Origin: Chitinophaga varians | GTDB lineage: Bacteria > Bacteroidota > Bacteroidia > Chitinophagales > Chitinophagaceae | Length of the DNA: 64,000 nucleotides | Assembly: GCF_012641275.1 (NCBI RefSeq) | Contig: NZ_JABAIA010000001.1 | Coordinates: 2,046,001 to 2,110,000, forward strand | Reading direction: 5' to 3' | Shown here: positions 51,317-59,896 of the stretch, in pieces | Layout of the letters: every line of letters starts with the position of its first letter | Position numbering within the stretch: position 1 is the first letter of the stretch | Made by a program: the position numbers and the translations under genes | Notes under the pieces: model-generated | What the model saw: only the letters and a program-made list of their open reading frames with translations | Told to the model about the DNA's origin: nothing | Database searches by the model: none

Positions 51317-53671
51317 TCAGAATTTAAGGCTGACGCTACCCGTGAAGCGGGCGGGGTTCTGCGGCGTTAACCGCACCGACCAGGCCTTTTCACTGGTCAG
51401 GTTATCCACCTTGGCGCCTACACGAATTTTGCCGTAGTCATAAAACAAGGCTGCATTCAGGATGGTATAGGACGGGATGATCACCCTGGCGGTCCGGGTA
51501 TTGGTTTGGAACGAAGCACTACCGGCATTACCGCCGAAGCCAATACCGAGGCCTTTCAGCGTGCCTTTCGGGAAACGGTAACTGGCCCAGAAATTCAGCA
51601 TTTTATCCGGTCCGGACAACGCAGGGCGCAGTCCTTCCACCGACTTGTCCGCTTTCGTATATTTACTGTCGTTATAAGCATATCCAGCCACGATGTTCAA
51701 CCCTGTGACCGGTGCAGCAGTGAATTCCACCTCCACGCCTTTACTTTGCTGGGTACCGTCCTGGATGGAGTAGTTCACATCATTGGGATCTGTACGCAAC
51801 ACGTTTTTAACGCGGATATCATAGTAACTGACAGTACCTACCAGCTTGTGGTCCAGCACATCCGCCTTCACGCCGTATTCCAGCTGGTTGCCCTGTTCCG
51901 GTTTAAAAGAATTGCCTTGCGCGTCTGAACCGCTTTTGTTGAGGAAACCATTCATATAGTTACCAAACAGGGACACCCTGTCTTTCACTACCTGGTATAC
52001 GAGGCCCAATTTGGGAGACAGCGATGTCTGGCCATAAGCACCGTTGGTCACGCCGGTAGTGATGTTATATACGCCCTGGTTCTCGTAGCGGTCCAGCCGC
52101 AGGCTCAGCATGGCCATCAGGCGGTCCGTAAAGTTGATCACGTTGGAAGCGTAGACGGCGTAGGTGTTATCACCATTGTTTTCCCGGCGCGGCGTACCGT
52201 TAGGCACCAGCGCGTCAATATCTGCACGGGTGATCTTATAGCTGTTCCCCGGATTGATAAAGTTCACCGTAGGTCCGTTAACGGACACACGGTCAAATGA
52301 ATTGGAGTTGTTGTAATAGTCGAGTCCTACTACCAGGCGGTTACGGAAAGCACCCAGTTTAAAATCCCCGATGAAGTTCTGCTGGATATCTGTTGCAATA
52401 AAAGCGGTGTAGCCCACCATTACCTGCGCGCGCAGGGTAGAATCAGAGCGGCCGTTCAACGCGGTGATGTATCCGTCGATAGAAGAGCGGGCACGGGAAA
52501 GAATTGTTTGTGATGTCCAGTTGGAGGATATTTTATAGTTCAACTGTGCAAAAATGTTCATCATCTGCGTTTGATACGCGATATCATTACCCAGGAACAT
52601 ACGGTTATAGGGAAAACCCATATCAGCGACGGACTGTGTTTTGTTGCTACCGGTATAAGGGTTGAAACGCACTACCGAAGTACCTTTAGCCTGTCCGAAC
52701 TCCACATCGAGCAACAAAGACAGTTTATCCGTGATCTGATACGAGAAGCTGGGGGCCAGGCTCAGGCTGCGGGTAAAGCCCATGTCCTGAAAACTCTGTT
52801 CAAATGTAGTGGCCCCGTTCAAACGGAACAACATTGTTTTATCTGTATTCACGGGTGTGTTCACGTCTACGGTCAACCGGTTAAAGTTCCAGTTGCCGCC
52901 ATAGTAAGCCACTTCACCACCAAAACCGTTATATGGTTTTTTGGTAACACGGTTGTATAAACCACCGTAACTGCTGGACACGTTGGTACCAAACAGGGTG
53001 GCAGACGGCCCTTTGATGGCTTCCACCCTTTCCAGGTTGGCCGGGTCGATAGTAGAAAAAGCCGCACCGGCAACTCCGTTTCTGGCATTCGGTTCTGTTT
53101 CAAAACCGCGGGAGCGGAAAGTGACACGGCCCTGGTTGGCCAGCATCGGGATGCCTGCTCCGGGCACATTACGGGAGATACTGCCAAGGTCAAGCGCCAT
53201 CTGTTCTTCTATCAGCGCTTTCGGCACAATGTTGTACACCTGCGGGTTTTCCAGGTTTTTCAGGGGCAGGCGACTGATATAGATGCTCTCTTTATGAGAG
53301 AACTTATTCACGTTGCCCACTACTCTCACTTCCTGCAAGGCCTGTATATTTTCTTTACTAAGCTGATAATCCACTACTGTTGGTTGTCCTGCGGTGATGA
53401 CCACCGTAAAGTCTTTTTCTGTGGCGCCCAGCATTTGTATGCGCAGTGTGTACGTTCCGGGAGTGATGCCGGTGATCTGGTATTCTCCTGCGTTGTTGGT
53501 CAGTGTGCCTTTCTGCAACACCGGCAATGACACCGATACCAGCTCCAGCGGCTGATGGTCCAGCGATGTAATTTTACCAGTGAGGCTCCCTGTGGTTTCA
53601 TGCTGGGCTGCCACCCACAAAGGCAGCAGGAGCCATATTCCCCATATCATCCGCTTCAACATAATGCTCAT
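51317..53671 (-). CDS. TonB-dependent siderophore receptor
   Basis: A 784-residue outer membrane receptor. Signal peptide (residues 5-22); carboxypeptidase-like domain (TGSLTGKITSLDHQPLELVS, about 27-105); plug (IPMLANQGRVTFRSRGFETE, VEAIKGPSATLFGTNVSSSY); and a 22-strand barrel of the siderophore-receptor type (LSPKLGLVYQVVKDRVSLFG, QLEYGVKADVLDHKLVGTVS, GVEVEFTAAP). It ends with the outer membrane signal (RFTGSVSLKF). It probably takes up ferric siderophore. A -7 element (53686-53693) and a palindrome GCAAAAAATTTTTGC (53672-53686) abut the start. No siderophore biosynthesis genes are nearby. Confidence 0.93.
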   Translation of the reverse strand: MSIMLKRMIWGIWLLLPLWVAAQHETTGSLTGKITSLDHQPLELVSVSLPVLQKGTLTNNAGEYQITGITPGTYTLRIQMLGATEKDFTVVITAGQPTVVDYQLSKENIQALQEVRVVGNVNKFSHKESIYISRLPLKNLENPQVYNIVPKALIEEQMALDLGSISRNVPGAGIPMLANQGRVTFRSRGFETEPNARNGVAGAAFSTIDPANLERVEAIKGPSATLFGTNVSSSYGGLYNRVTKKPYNGFGGEVAYYGGNWNFNRLTVDVNTPVNTDKTMLFRLNGATTFEQSFQDMGFTRSLSLAPSFSYQITDKLSLLLDVEFGQAKGTSVVRFNPYTGSNKTQSVADMGFPYNRMFLGNDIAYQTQMMNIFAQLNYKISSNWTSQTILSRARSSIDGYITALNGRSDSTLRAQVMVGYTAFIATDIQQNFIGDFKLGAFRNRLVVGLDYYNNSNSFDRVSVNGPTVNFINPGNSYKITRADIDALVPNGTPRRENNGDNTYAVYASNVINFTDRLMAMLSLRLDRYENQGVYNITTGVTNGAYGQTSLSPKLGLVYQVVKDRVSLFGNYMNGFLNKSGSDAQGNSFKPEQGNQLEYGVKADVLDHKLVGTVSYYDIRVKNVLRTDPNDVNYSIQDGTQQSKGVEVEFTAAPVTGLNIVAGYAYNDSKYTKADKSVEGLRPALSGPDKMLNFWASYRFPKGTLKGLGIGFGGNAGSASFQTNTRTARVIIPSYTILNAALFYDYGKIRVGAKVDNLTSEKAWSVRLTPQNPARFTGSVSLKF

Positions 53672-53685
53672 GCAAAAAATTTTTG

Positions 53686-53693
53686 CAAAGGTA
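53686..53693 (-). promoter_or_regulatory. -7 promoter element of the siderophore receptor
   Basis: TACCTTTG on the minus strand, only 15 bases before the ATG at 53671, overlapping the end of the 15-base palindrome at 53672-53686. The leader is very short, so the repressor site and start codon nearly coincide. Confidence 0.6.
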
Positions 53694-53794
53694 AATGCAG
53701 GCAGACGGAATGGTTTACGAATTCAGGAATAATAACGGGCTGTATTTGCGCATTCAGGAATTTGAAGAGGTGCAAAGCTTTCTTCCGGCGACGG

Positions 53795-54263
53795 CTAAAG
53801 TGTCTTTATCATTAATGTCTCTTCAAAGCCTACGCCGTAGTGGTAAACAGTGAAGTCCTTTACCTTCTGCCAGCCGTTTTTATGGTAGAATGCCAATCCG
53901 GCGGGAGATGCAGCTAACTGTAACGCTTTTATTCCGTGGGCACGTGCGTAATTTTCCAGGTGCGACATCAGTTGTTTTCCTATTCCCTGGTCCACCTGTT
54001 GGAGCCGTGTATAAAAGCCGACCACCAAATCGTTGTCCAGTGCGATAGTGCCAACAATGTGGCCATTTGCTTCCGCACAGAACATGACTTGTTGATTTAT
54101 CTTTTCAATCATGGTCTGTTCGGAATAGTATCTAATGAATATTTCCCACTGTTCGGGGCTGTAGTGGGGTTTTAACAGGGCATTTGCATTTTCGGTAATG
54201 AGGTCGCTCAGTTGTTTGGCATCGGCGATGGAGGCTTCTCTGATAGTAATTGCAAGTTTTCAT
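53795..54263 (-). CDS. GNAT family N-acetyltransferase with frameshift at its start
   Basis: A GNAT acetyltransferase of about 155 residues: TIREASIADAKQLSDLI at the start, the acetyl-CoA loop VDQGIGKQLMSHLE, and LAFYHKNGWQKVKDF near the end. The natural ATG (54263) begins ATGAAAACTTGC, which puts the following codons out of frame by one base; with one A fewer it would read MKLAITIREAS and continue in frame. Without that correction the first in-frame ATG is at 54112, which would lose a third of the domain. The gene is therefore frameshifted, uses a rare start such as the ATT at 54250, or carries a sequencing error in the A run. Confidence 0.75.
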
Positions 54264-54329
54264 TAAACTGCTATCGCTGCTTTATATTCAGCGGAGCGTC
54301 AATAGCGCTCCGAAATCTGTTTAAAATAA

Positions 54330-54360
54330 AAAAGTCTTCAAATAATATTTGAAGACTTTT
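54330..54360 (-). terminator. Terminator downstream of tRNA-Ser
   Basis: AAAAGTCTTCAAATA (54330-54344) pairs with TATTTGAAGACTTTT (54346-54360), five bases beyond the tRNA 3' end. Confidence 0.85.
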
Positions 54361-54365
54361 CTCTG

Positions 54366-54456
54366 CGGTGAGGGAGGGATTCGAACCCTCGGTACAGGTT
54401 TAAGCCCGTACGACGGTTTAGCAAACCGTTCCTTTCGGCCACTCAGGCACCTCACC
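54366..54456 (-). tRNA. tRNA-Ser (anticodon GCU)
   Basis: A 91-base tRNA with the long variable arm expected for serine. The acceptor stem GGTGAGG pairs with CCTCACC and is followed by discriminator G. The anticodon loop TTGCTAA carries GCT. The T arm has GTTCGAATC. Confidence 0.96.
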
Positions 54457-54476
54457 GTTCCTCTGTGAAGGGGTTG

Positions 54477-54506
54477 CAAAAATAGGAAAAGTTTTATATT
54501 CTCCAA
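54477..54506 (-). promoter_or_regulatory. Promoter of tRNA-Ser
   Basis: On the minus strand TTG (54506-54504), 19 bases, TATTTTTG (54484-54477). Confidence 0.78.
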
Positions 54507-54725
54507 AAGCAATTTAATTTTTTTCAGAAATTTTCTTTGAAGCAGTGAAAACGAGCGTGGCAACAACCGGCAGAAACCTTTACAGTAAATCATTACAGCG
54601 TATTACCTTAAAAATATCGCCGCGTCTTTTTTACATTCATTACAACAGCTGTCGTGTCAATAACGGCAATTAAGTTGCACAAAATCGTAAAAACACATGT
54701 TATTTTAAACAAATATGTCATAAAC

Positions 54726-54758
54726 AATAATGCCGCTCCGGTATGGAGCGGCATTATT
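54726..54758 (-). terminator. Intrinsic terminator of dnaA
   Basis: AATAATGCCGCTCC (54726-54739) pairs with GGAGCGGCATTATT (54745-54758), 22 bases beyond the dnaA stop. Confidence 0.9.
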
Positions 54759-54780
54759 CAAATAGGTTAGGGGATGGCCA

Positions 54781-56214
54781 TTACATAGCGGCCAGCTGTA
54801 CTTTTTGCTGTAGTTCGATTACGCTGTCGCGGAAATTATTGTCGGTGTCCATCAGGTCTTTAACGGTTTGACAGCTGTGGATCACTGTAGTATGGTCTCT
54901 GCCACCGAAATGTTCGCCGATGGTTTTCAGTGAATTTTTTGTAAATGACTTAGCCAGGTACATGGTTATCTGTCGCGCCTGTACGATTTCGCGTTTGCGT
55001 GTTTTCTGCAGCAGTTTATCGTAGGGCACATCGAAATATTCGCAGACCATTTTCTGGATGCTTTCGATGGTAATTTCTTTGGAAGAAGTTTTAACGAAAG
55101 ACTTCAGTACACGTTTAGCCAGTTCGAGGTCGATCTCTTTGCGGTTCAGGGAAGACTGGGCCAGCAGGGAGATGAGCGCACCTTCCAGTTCACGTACGTT
55201 GGTTTGTATGTTATAGGCAACATACTTCACCACTTCCTTTGGCATTTCCAGTCCGTCGTTTTTCATTTTGAGTTCCAGAATTTCCATTCTGGTTTCAAAG
55301 TCAGGTATCTGGATATCCGCGCTGAGGCCCCAGCGGAAGCGGCTCAGCAGGCGTTCCTGTACGCCATCAAGGTCTTTGGGGGCCTTATCCGACGTAAGGA
55401 TCAGTTGTTTGCCTGATTGATGCAGATGGTTAAAGATCGCGAAGAACGCGTCCTGTGTTTTTTCCGCACGGGCAAAGAACTGGATGTCATCTACGATCAG
55501 TACGTCTATCAATTGATAGAAGTGAATGAAGTCGTTGATGATATTATTTTTTGAGTGATCAATAAACTGGTTGATGAATTTCTCGGCACTCACATACAGC
55601 ACGGCCTTATTCGGATGAATACGCTTCACTTCATTGCCCACAGCCTGTGCGAGGTGTGTCTTTCCCAGTCCAACGCCACCATAGATCACCAGTGGGTTGA
55701 AAGAGGTGCCGCCTGGTTTTTCCGCGACCGTTTTTCCTGCCCGGCGCGCCACACGGTTACAATCCCCCTCTATATACGCGTCAAACGTATAGTTTGGATT
55801 GAGCTGAGAATCGATCTGTACCCGTTTAATCCCCGGGATAACGAATGGGTTCTTTACCGGGTTATGTATGGTTAACGGAAAGTCTACCTCATTATCTTTC
55901 TGGGGTTTTGTGAACTGCGTAGGCATGTTCACCGTTCTGGGATGTTGGTGTGGTGTACCGTTTTCCACTACAATGCGGTATTCCAACCGGGCTTCTTTAC
56001 CTAATTCTCTTTTTATAGTTTTCCCTAACAATCCCACATAATGCTCTTCAAGGTATTCATAAAAGAATTGGCTGGGGACCTGGATGGTTAAAACATTGTT
56101 TTCAAGTTTAATGGGCTTAATAGGTTCAAACCAGGTTTTAAACGGCTGCCATTCCACAATATCCCTAATTATATTAAGACACCTTTCCCAAACTTGTTCG
56201 CAAGTTTTATTCAT
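54781..56214 (-). CDS. dnaA: Chromosomal replication initiator protein DnaA
   Basis: A 477-residue DnaA with all four domains. Domain I covers residues 1-80 (WERCLNIIRDIVEWQPFKTW). A short linker follows. The AAA+ ATPase has Walker A GGVGLGKTH (about 178-186), Walker B VLIVDDIQFF (about 238-247) and sensor motifs. The C-terminal DNA-binding domain has the signature GGRDHTTVIHSC (about 435-446). It unwinds the origin for replication start. It stands alone: dnaN and recF are not next to it, as is usual in Bacteroidota. Confidence 0.98.
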   Translation of the reverse strand: MNKTCEQVWERCLNIIRDIVEWQPFKTWFEPIKPIKLENNVLTIQVPSQFFYEYLEEHYVGLLGKTIKRELGKEARLEYRIVVENGTPHQHPRTVNMPTQFTKPQKDNEVDFPLTIHNPVKNPFVIPGIKRVQIDSQLNPNYTFDAYIEGDCNRVARRAGKTVAEKPGGTSFNPLVIYGGVGLGKTHLAQAVGNEVKRIHPNKAVLYVSAEKFINQFIDHSKNNIINDFIHFYQLIDVLIVDDIQFFARAEKTQDAFFAIFNHLHQSGKQLILTSDKAPKDLDGVQERLLSRFRWGLSADIQIPDFETRMEILELKMKNDGLEMPKEVVKYVAYNIQTNVRELEGALISLLAQSSLNRKEIDLELAKRVLKSFVKTSSKEITIESIQKMVCEYFDVPYDKLLQKTRKREIVQARQITMYLAKSFTKNSLKTIGEHFGGRDHTTVIHSCQTVKDLMDTDNNFRDSVIELQQKVQLAAM

Positions 56215-56713
56215 TGAGATAAAATAAATTAGTTGTTTCTTAATTAAGGATGCTGCTTAGTTCTCGAATTTTTAGAAATCTCCCAACGCAGGATGTTGAA
56301 AAATTTTCAGACAGGACGACGAATATCTGTAGAAAATGTTGAAAAAAAAAATTTATCTACCCTTGTTTATATTCCCCGGACAACAGTGTGTTGATACTGC
56401 GTCACGCCCTGCTGTCAGCGCTTTACAGCACTAACGTTACACGGATTTCAGTACTATAAACTCCGTTGATTAGCAGCATCTTTGTCTTTCTCATTGTCCT
56501 TTTTATCATAAATATGGATATATAACTGATAAAATAATATCGCACCTCCTCATGGCAAAAAAAACGACCGCAGGAAAAGGATGAGATATTCACAATTTTT
56601 TCTGCGAGGGTGCAAAACTATGTTAGTATCTCCATTTAAAAAAATGTGTTTCCAATTAGTTATTACCAGATAAATTTATTAGATATCCGCGCGCCCGGTT
56701 TTAATAAAAAATA
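56215..56713. other. AT-rich, gene-free interval upstream of dnaA
   Basis: About 500 bases without a gene, between divergent dnaA and the DUF3127 gene, and AT-rich. It must contain the dnaA promoter. No exact DnaA box (TTATCCACA) and no box cluster was seen, only weak partial matches such as GATATTCACA near 56586, so an origin is not claimed. Confidence 0.5.
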
Positions 56714-56714
56714 T

Positions 56715-56746
56715 TTGCACGCACTTAGCTGAATACCGTATCTTTG
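56715..56746 (+). promoter_or_regulatory. Promoter of the DUF3127 gene
   Basis: TTG (56715-56717) and TATCTTTG (56739-56746), 21 bases apart, ending 27 bases before the ATG at 56774. The spacing is slightly long. Confidence 0.6.
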
Positions 56747-56773
56747 ATGCTTCTGAATTTAAAAAATTTTTCT

Positions 56774-57157
56774 ATGAGTTTTGAAATTACCGGAAAGCTG
56801 ATTGTGAAGTACAACACGGTACAACGCAGCGAAACTTTTAAAACAAGAGAGTTCGTTATTGAGAAATCCGATGATATCAACGGCCGTGTGATTAACAACT
56901 ATATCAAATTCCAGTCCGTACAGGACCGTACAGGTATTGTTGACCGGTTCAATGAAGGTGAAAACGTTAAAGTTTATTTCAATATCAAAGGCACCAGATG
57001 GGAAAAAGACGGCAAGGTCAACTACATCACCAACCTGGACGCATGGCGTATGGAATCTGTAATGGCAGCTCCTGCTCCCGGCGCAGACCCCATGCCTAAC
57101 TACAACACTCCGCAGATGCCTGCTGCCGGCGATGGTGGCGACGATCTGCCGTTTTAA
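56774..57157 (+). CDS. DUF3127 domain-containing protein (SSB-like OB fold)
   Basis: A 127-residue protein of DUF3127, typical of Bacteroidota. The N-terminus MSFEITGKLIVKYNT, then SETFKTREFVIEK, the NIKGTRWEKDGKVNYITNLD middle, a Pro/Gly/Ala-rich linker, and the acidic tail DDLPF match single-strand DNA-binding proteins in layout. The DDLPF end is the motif by which SSB proteins recruit partners. Binding to single-stranded DNA is inferred. The ATG at 56774 is chosen over 56744 because it follows the promoter and gives the family N-terminus. Confidence 0.9.
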   Translation: MSFEITGKLIVKYNTVQRSETFKTREFVIEKSDDINGRVINNYIKFQSVQDRTGIVDRFNEGENVKVYFNIKGTRWEKDGKVNYITNLDAWRMESVMAAPAPGADPMPNYNTPQMPAAGDGGDDLPF

Positions 57158-57197
57158 TGACCACCCGGTCATGTGGAATGACGAGACAAATTTATTG

Positions 57198-57249
57198 CGA
57201 AGAGCTTAACGTATAATGCTTCAAAACACATTATCCGTTAAGCTCTTCG
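57198..57249. other. Long hairpin after the DUF3127 gene
   Basis: CGAAGAGCTTAACG (57198-57211) pairs with CGTTAAGCTCTTCG (57236-57249), with inner ATAATG/CATTAT pairing. No T-run follows; it may act as a terminator or RNA-stabilising hairpin. Confidence 0.6.
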
Positions 57250-57315
57250 TTATAAAGTCAAAGCTCAAAATTTATAATTCATAACTCTTTTTAGGATAAC
57301 TCCCTAACTACGTTT

Positions 57316-58887
57316 ATGCAACAACAAATCTCCCTGAAGCTGACGCCCGCAGACGCAGCCCACCCTTCCCGCATTACTACACAGGCAGCAGCCACCCTCG
57401 GCGTAAAACCTGCTGCCATCACCGGTTACCACCTGCTCAAACGCTCTATCGACGCACGTTCCAGGCAACAGGTGTATTTCATCCTCACCCTGCTCGTATT
57501 TGTCAATGAACCCTTTCATGAAAGGGTACATGCACATCCTGTCTACAAACCACTGCCTACCAACGCACCGGCCGCTATCATTGCCGGCGCAGGCCCTGCC
57601 GGCCTCTTCGCCGCACTGCGCCTCATTGAAGACGGTATCAAACCCATCATCCTCGAAAGAGGCAAAGATGTGCGCGCACGCCGCCGCGACCTCGCAGCCC
57701 TTAATAAAACAGGCATCGTCAATCCCGACTCCAACTACTGCTTCGGGGAAGGCGGCGCCGGTACCTACTCCGACGGCAAACTGTACACCCGCTCCAACAA
57801 AAGAGGCGATATCAACCGCATCCTTAACATATTCGTACACTTCGGAGCGGAAGAAAAAATCATGATCGACGCACACCCGCATATCGGTACCAATAAACTG
57901 CCGCATATCATTACGGCCATGCGCGAACAGATCATCGCCGCCGGCGGGGAAGTACACTTTGAACAGAAAGTCAGCAGCCTCCAGATACACAACGGCGCTG
58001 TTACCGGCGTGGAAACCGCAGCAGGACACACTTTCAGCGCGCGCCACGTGATCCTCGCCACCGGCCACTCCGCCCGCGATATCTTCGTCATGCTCCACCG
58101 GCAAAACATACTGCTGGAAGCCAAACCCTTTGCCCTCGGCGTCCGCGTGGAACACCCGCAGGAGCTGATCGACAGCGCCCAGTACCATTGCGACCTGCGC
58201 GGCGAATACCTGCCACCCGCCAGCTACAGCCTCGTGGAACAAGTGGAAGGACGCGGCGTATTCTCCTTCTGCATGTGCCCCGGCGGTATCATCGCCCCGG
58301 CAGCCACAGATCCCGGTGAACTGGTGGTCAACGGCTGGTCGCCCTCCAAACGCAACAACCCATACGCCAATTCCGGTATGGTCGTTACCGTAGATGAATC
58401 CGACTTCGCGCCATTTGCCCACCATGGCCCGCTCGCAGCCATGTATTATCAACAGGCAGTGGAACGCCAGGCCTTCATTGCCGGCGGCGGCCTCTTCGTG
58501 GCACCGGCGCAGCGGATGACCGACTTCGTGAAAGGCAAAGTGTCTTCCACGCTGCCCGAATGCTCTTACCTCCCCGGCGTCAACAGCACCGACCTGCGCA
58601 CTGTCCTGCCGGCAGCGGTACACCAACGCCTCGCCGGCGCCTTTAAAGCATTCGGCCGCAAAATAAAAGGATACTATACAGATAATGCCATCCTCGTGGC
58701 CACAGAATCCCGTACATCCTCTCCCGTAAGGATACCCCGCGACAACGATACACTGGAACATCCGCAACTGGCAGGCTTATACCCCTGCGGGGAAGGCGCC
58801 GGTTATGCCGGCGGTATCGTATCCGCCGCTATGGACGGGGAACGCGTGGCCGCCATGATTGCTGCCCGCCTCCACGGATTATCATAA
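57316..58887 (+). CDS. FAD-dependent oxidoreductase (COG2509-type)
   Basis: A 523-residue flavoprotein. An N-terminal domain of about 85 residues precedes the FAD-binding Rossmann motif IIAGAGPAGLFAALRLIEDG (about 87-106), then CFGEGGAGTYSDGKLYTR, VILATGHSARD, and the C-terminal GLYPCGEGAGYAGGIVSAA. This matches the uncharacterised NAD(FAD)-dependent dehydrogenase group COG2509. It probably reduces an unknown substrate in the cytoplasm. It stands upstream of an ABC exporter pair but with its own spacing. A 487-residue antisense frame opposite it is an artefact. Confidence 0.9.
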   Translation: MQQQISLKLTPADAAHPSRITTQAAATLGVKPAAITGYHLLKRSIDARSRQQVYFILTLLVFVNEPFHERVHAHPVYKPLPTNAPAAIIAGAGPAGLFAALRLIEDGIKPIILERGKDVRARRRDLAALNKTGIVNPDSNYCFGEGGAGTYSDGKLYTRSNKRGDINRILNIFVHFGAEEKIMIDAHPHIGTNKLPHIITAMREQIIAAGGEVHFEQKVSSLQIHNGAVTGVETAAGHTFSARHVILATGHSARDIFVMLHRQNILLEAKPFALGVRVEHPQELIDSAQYHCDLRGEYLPPASYSLVEQVEGRGVFSFCMCPGGIIAPAATDPGELVVNGWSPSKRNNPYANSGMVVTVDESDFAPFAHHGPLAAMYYQQAVERQAFIAGGGLFVAPAQRMTDFVKGKVSSTLPECSYLPGVNSTDLRTVLPAAVHQRLAGAFKAFGRKIKGYYTDNAILVATESRTSSPVRIPRDNDTLEHPQLAGLYPCGEGAGYAGGIVSAAMDGERVAAMIAARLHGLS

Positions 58888-58933
58888 TGAAAGGCATAGC
58901 ACATTATTCACGAATAATTGCTAAATTTTCATC

Positions 58934-59878
58934 ATGAATCTACTCGAAGTCAAAAACCTGAAGAAGCACTATGCCACGCACAAAGCTGTAGATGATATCA
59001 GCTTTAACATCCGGCAAGGCAGCATATTCGGTCTGCTCGGCCCCAACGGGGCCGGGAAAACCACCCTGCTACGCATGATCACCGGCATATTCTACCCCGA
59101 TGAAGGCTCCATCCTGCTCAACGGCAAACCCTTCGATCCACAACGCGATACCCCGCTGATCGGCTACATGCCTGAAGAAAGAGGGCTATACAAAAAAATG
59201 AAGGTCGGCGAACAAACCCTGTACCTCGCACGCCTCAAAGGCCTCAGCGAAAAAGAAGCTACCGCCAAAATCAAAAAATGGTTCGACAAATTCGATATCA
59301 ACTCCTGGTGGAACAAACGCGTGGACGAACTCAGTAAAGGCATGCAACAAAAGGTGCAGTTCATCTCCACCATCATGCATGACCCTAAACTGCTCATCCT
59401 CGATGAGCCCTTCTCCGGCCTCGATCCCATCAACTCCAACCTGATCAAGCAGGAGATCTTTGACCTGGCGCAGCAAGGCACCACCATCATCTTCTCCACC
59501 CACCGCATGGAACAGGTGGAAGAAATATGCGACCACATCATGCTGGTCAACAAAGGCCATAAAATACTCGATGGCAGCGTAAAACAAATCAAACAGGACT
59601 TCAAACAGGGACTCTTCCGTATAGGTCTTGGCGTAGTGCCCAACGCAGCAATGATGGCCACCTATCACTTCACCATCGTCAGCATACACGAAAATACCGT
59701 CACGGTAAAGATGAATGAAGACAGCTCTACCAATGACATCCTGCTGCACTTCATCCGTCAGAACATACCCGTTACCTATTTCGAGGAAATATTGCCCTCC
59801 ATCAACGAAGTATTCATCACCCAGGTCCAGCAAACGGAACAAGCGCCTGTCATCACAGCTGCGCAGCAACCTGCCTGA
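58934..59878 (+). CDS. ABC transporter ATP-binding protein
   Basis: A 314-residue ATPase of the NatA/DrrA-like exporter type. Walker A GPNGAGKTT (about 37-45), signature ELSKGMQQKVQ (about 134-144), Walker B LLILDEPFSGLD (about 153-164), and the switch His in STHRMEQ. The C-terminal 85 residues are a DUF4162-like extension. It energises the permease encoded 18 bases downstream. Confidence 0.96.
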   Translation: MNLLEVKNLKKHYATHKAVDDISFNIRQGSIFGLLGPNGAGKTTLLRMITGIFYPDEGSILLNGKPFDPQRDTPLIGYMPEERGLYKKMKVGEQTLYLARLKGLSEKEATAKIKKWFDKFDINSWWNKRVDELSKGMQQKVQFISTIMHDPKLLILDEPFSGLDPINSNLIKQEIFDLAQQGTTIIFSTHRMEQVEEICDHIMLVNKGHKILDGSVKQIKQDFKQGLFRIGLGVVPNAAMMATYHFTIVSIHENTVTVKMNEDSSTNDILLHFIRQNIPVTYFEEILPSINEVFITQVQQTEQAPVITAAQQPA

Positions 59879-59896
59879 TCACCCAGCACATCGACT

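Noticed and set aside
56215..56713. Possible replication origin next to dnaA
   Set aside because: No exact DnaA box or box cluster was seen; dnaA is often far from the origin in Bacteroidota.
57304..58767. 487-residue open frame antisense to the flavoprotein gene
   Set aside because: It lies fully inside a well-supported gene on the other strand; its Cys/Gly/His-rich sequence is typical of a shadow frame in GC-rich DNA.
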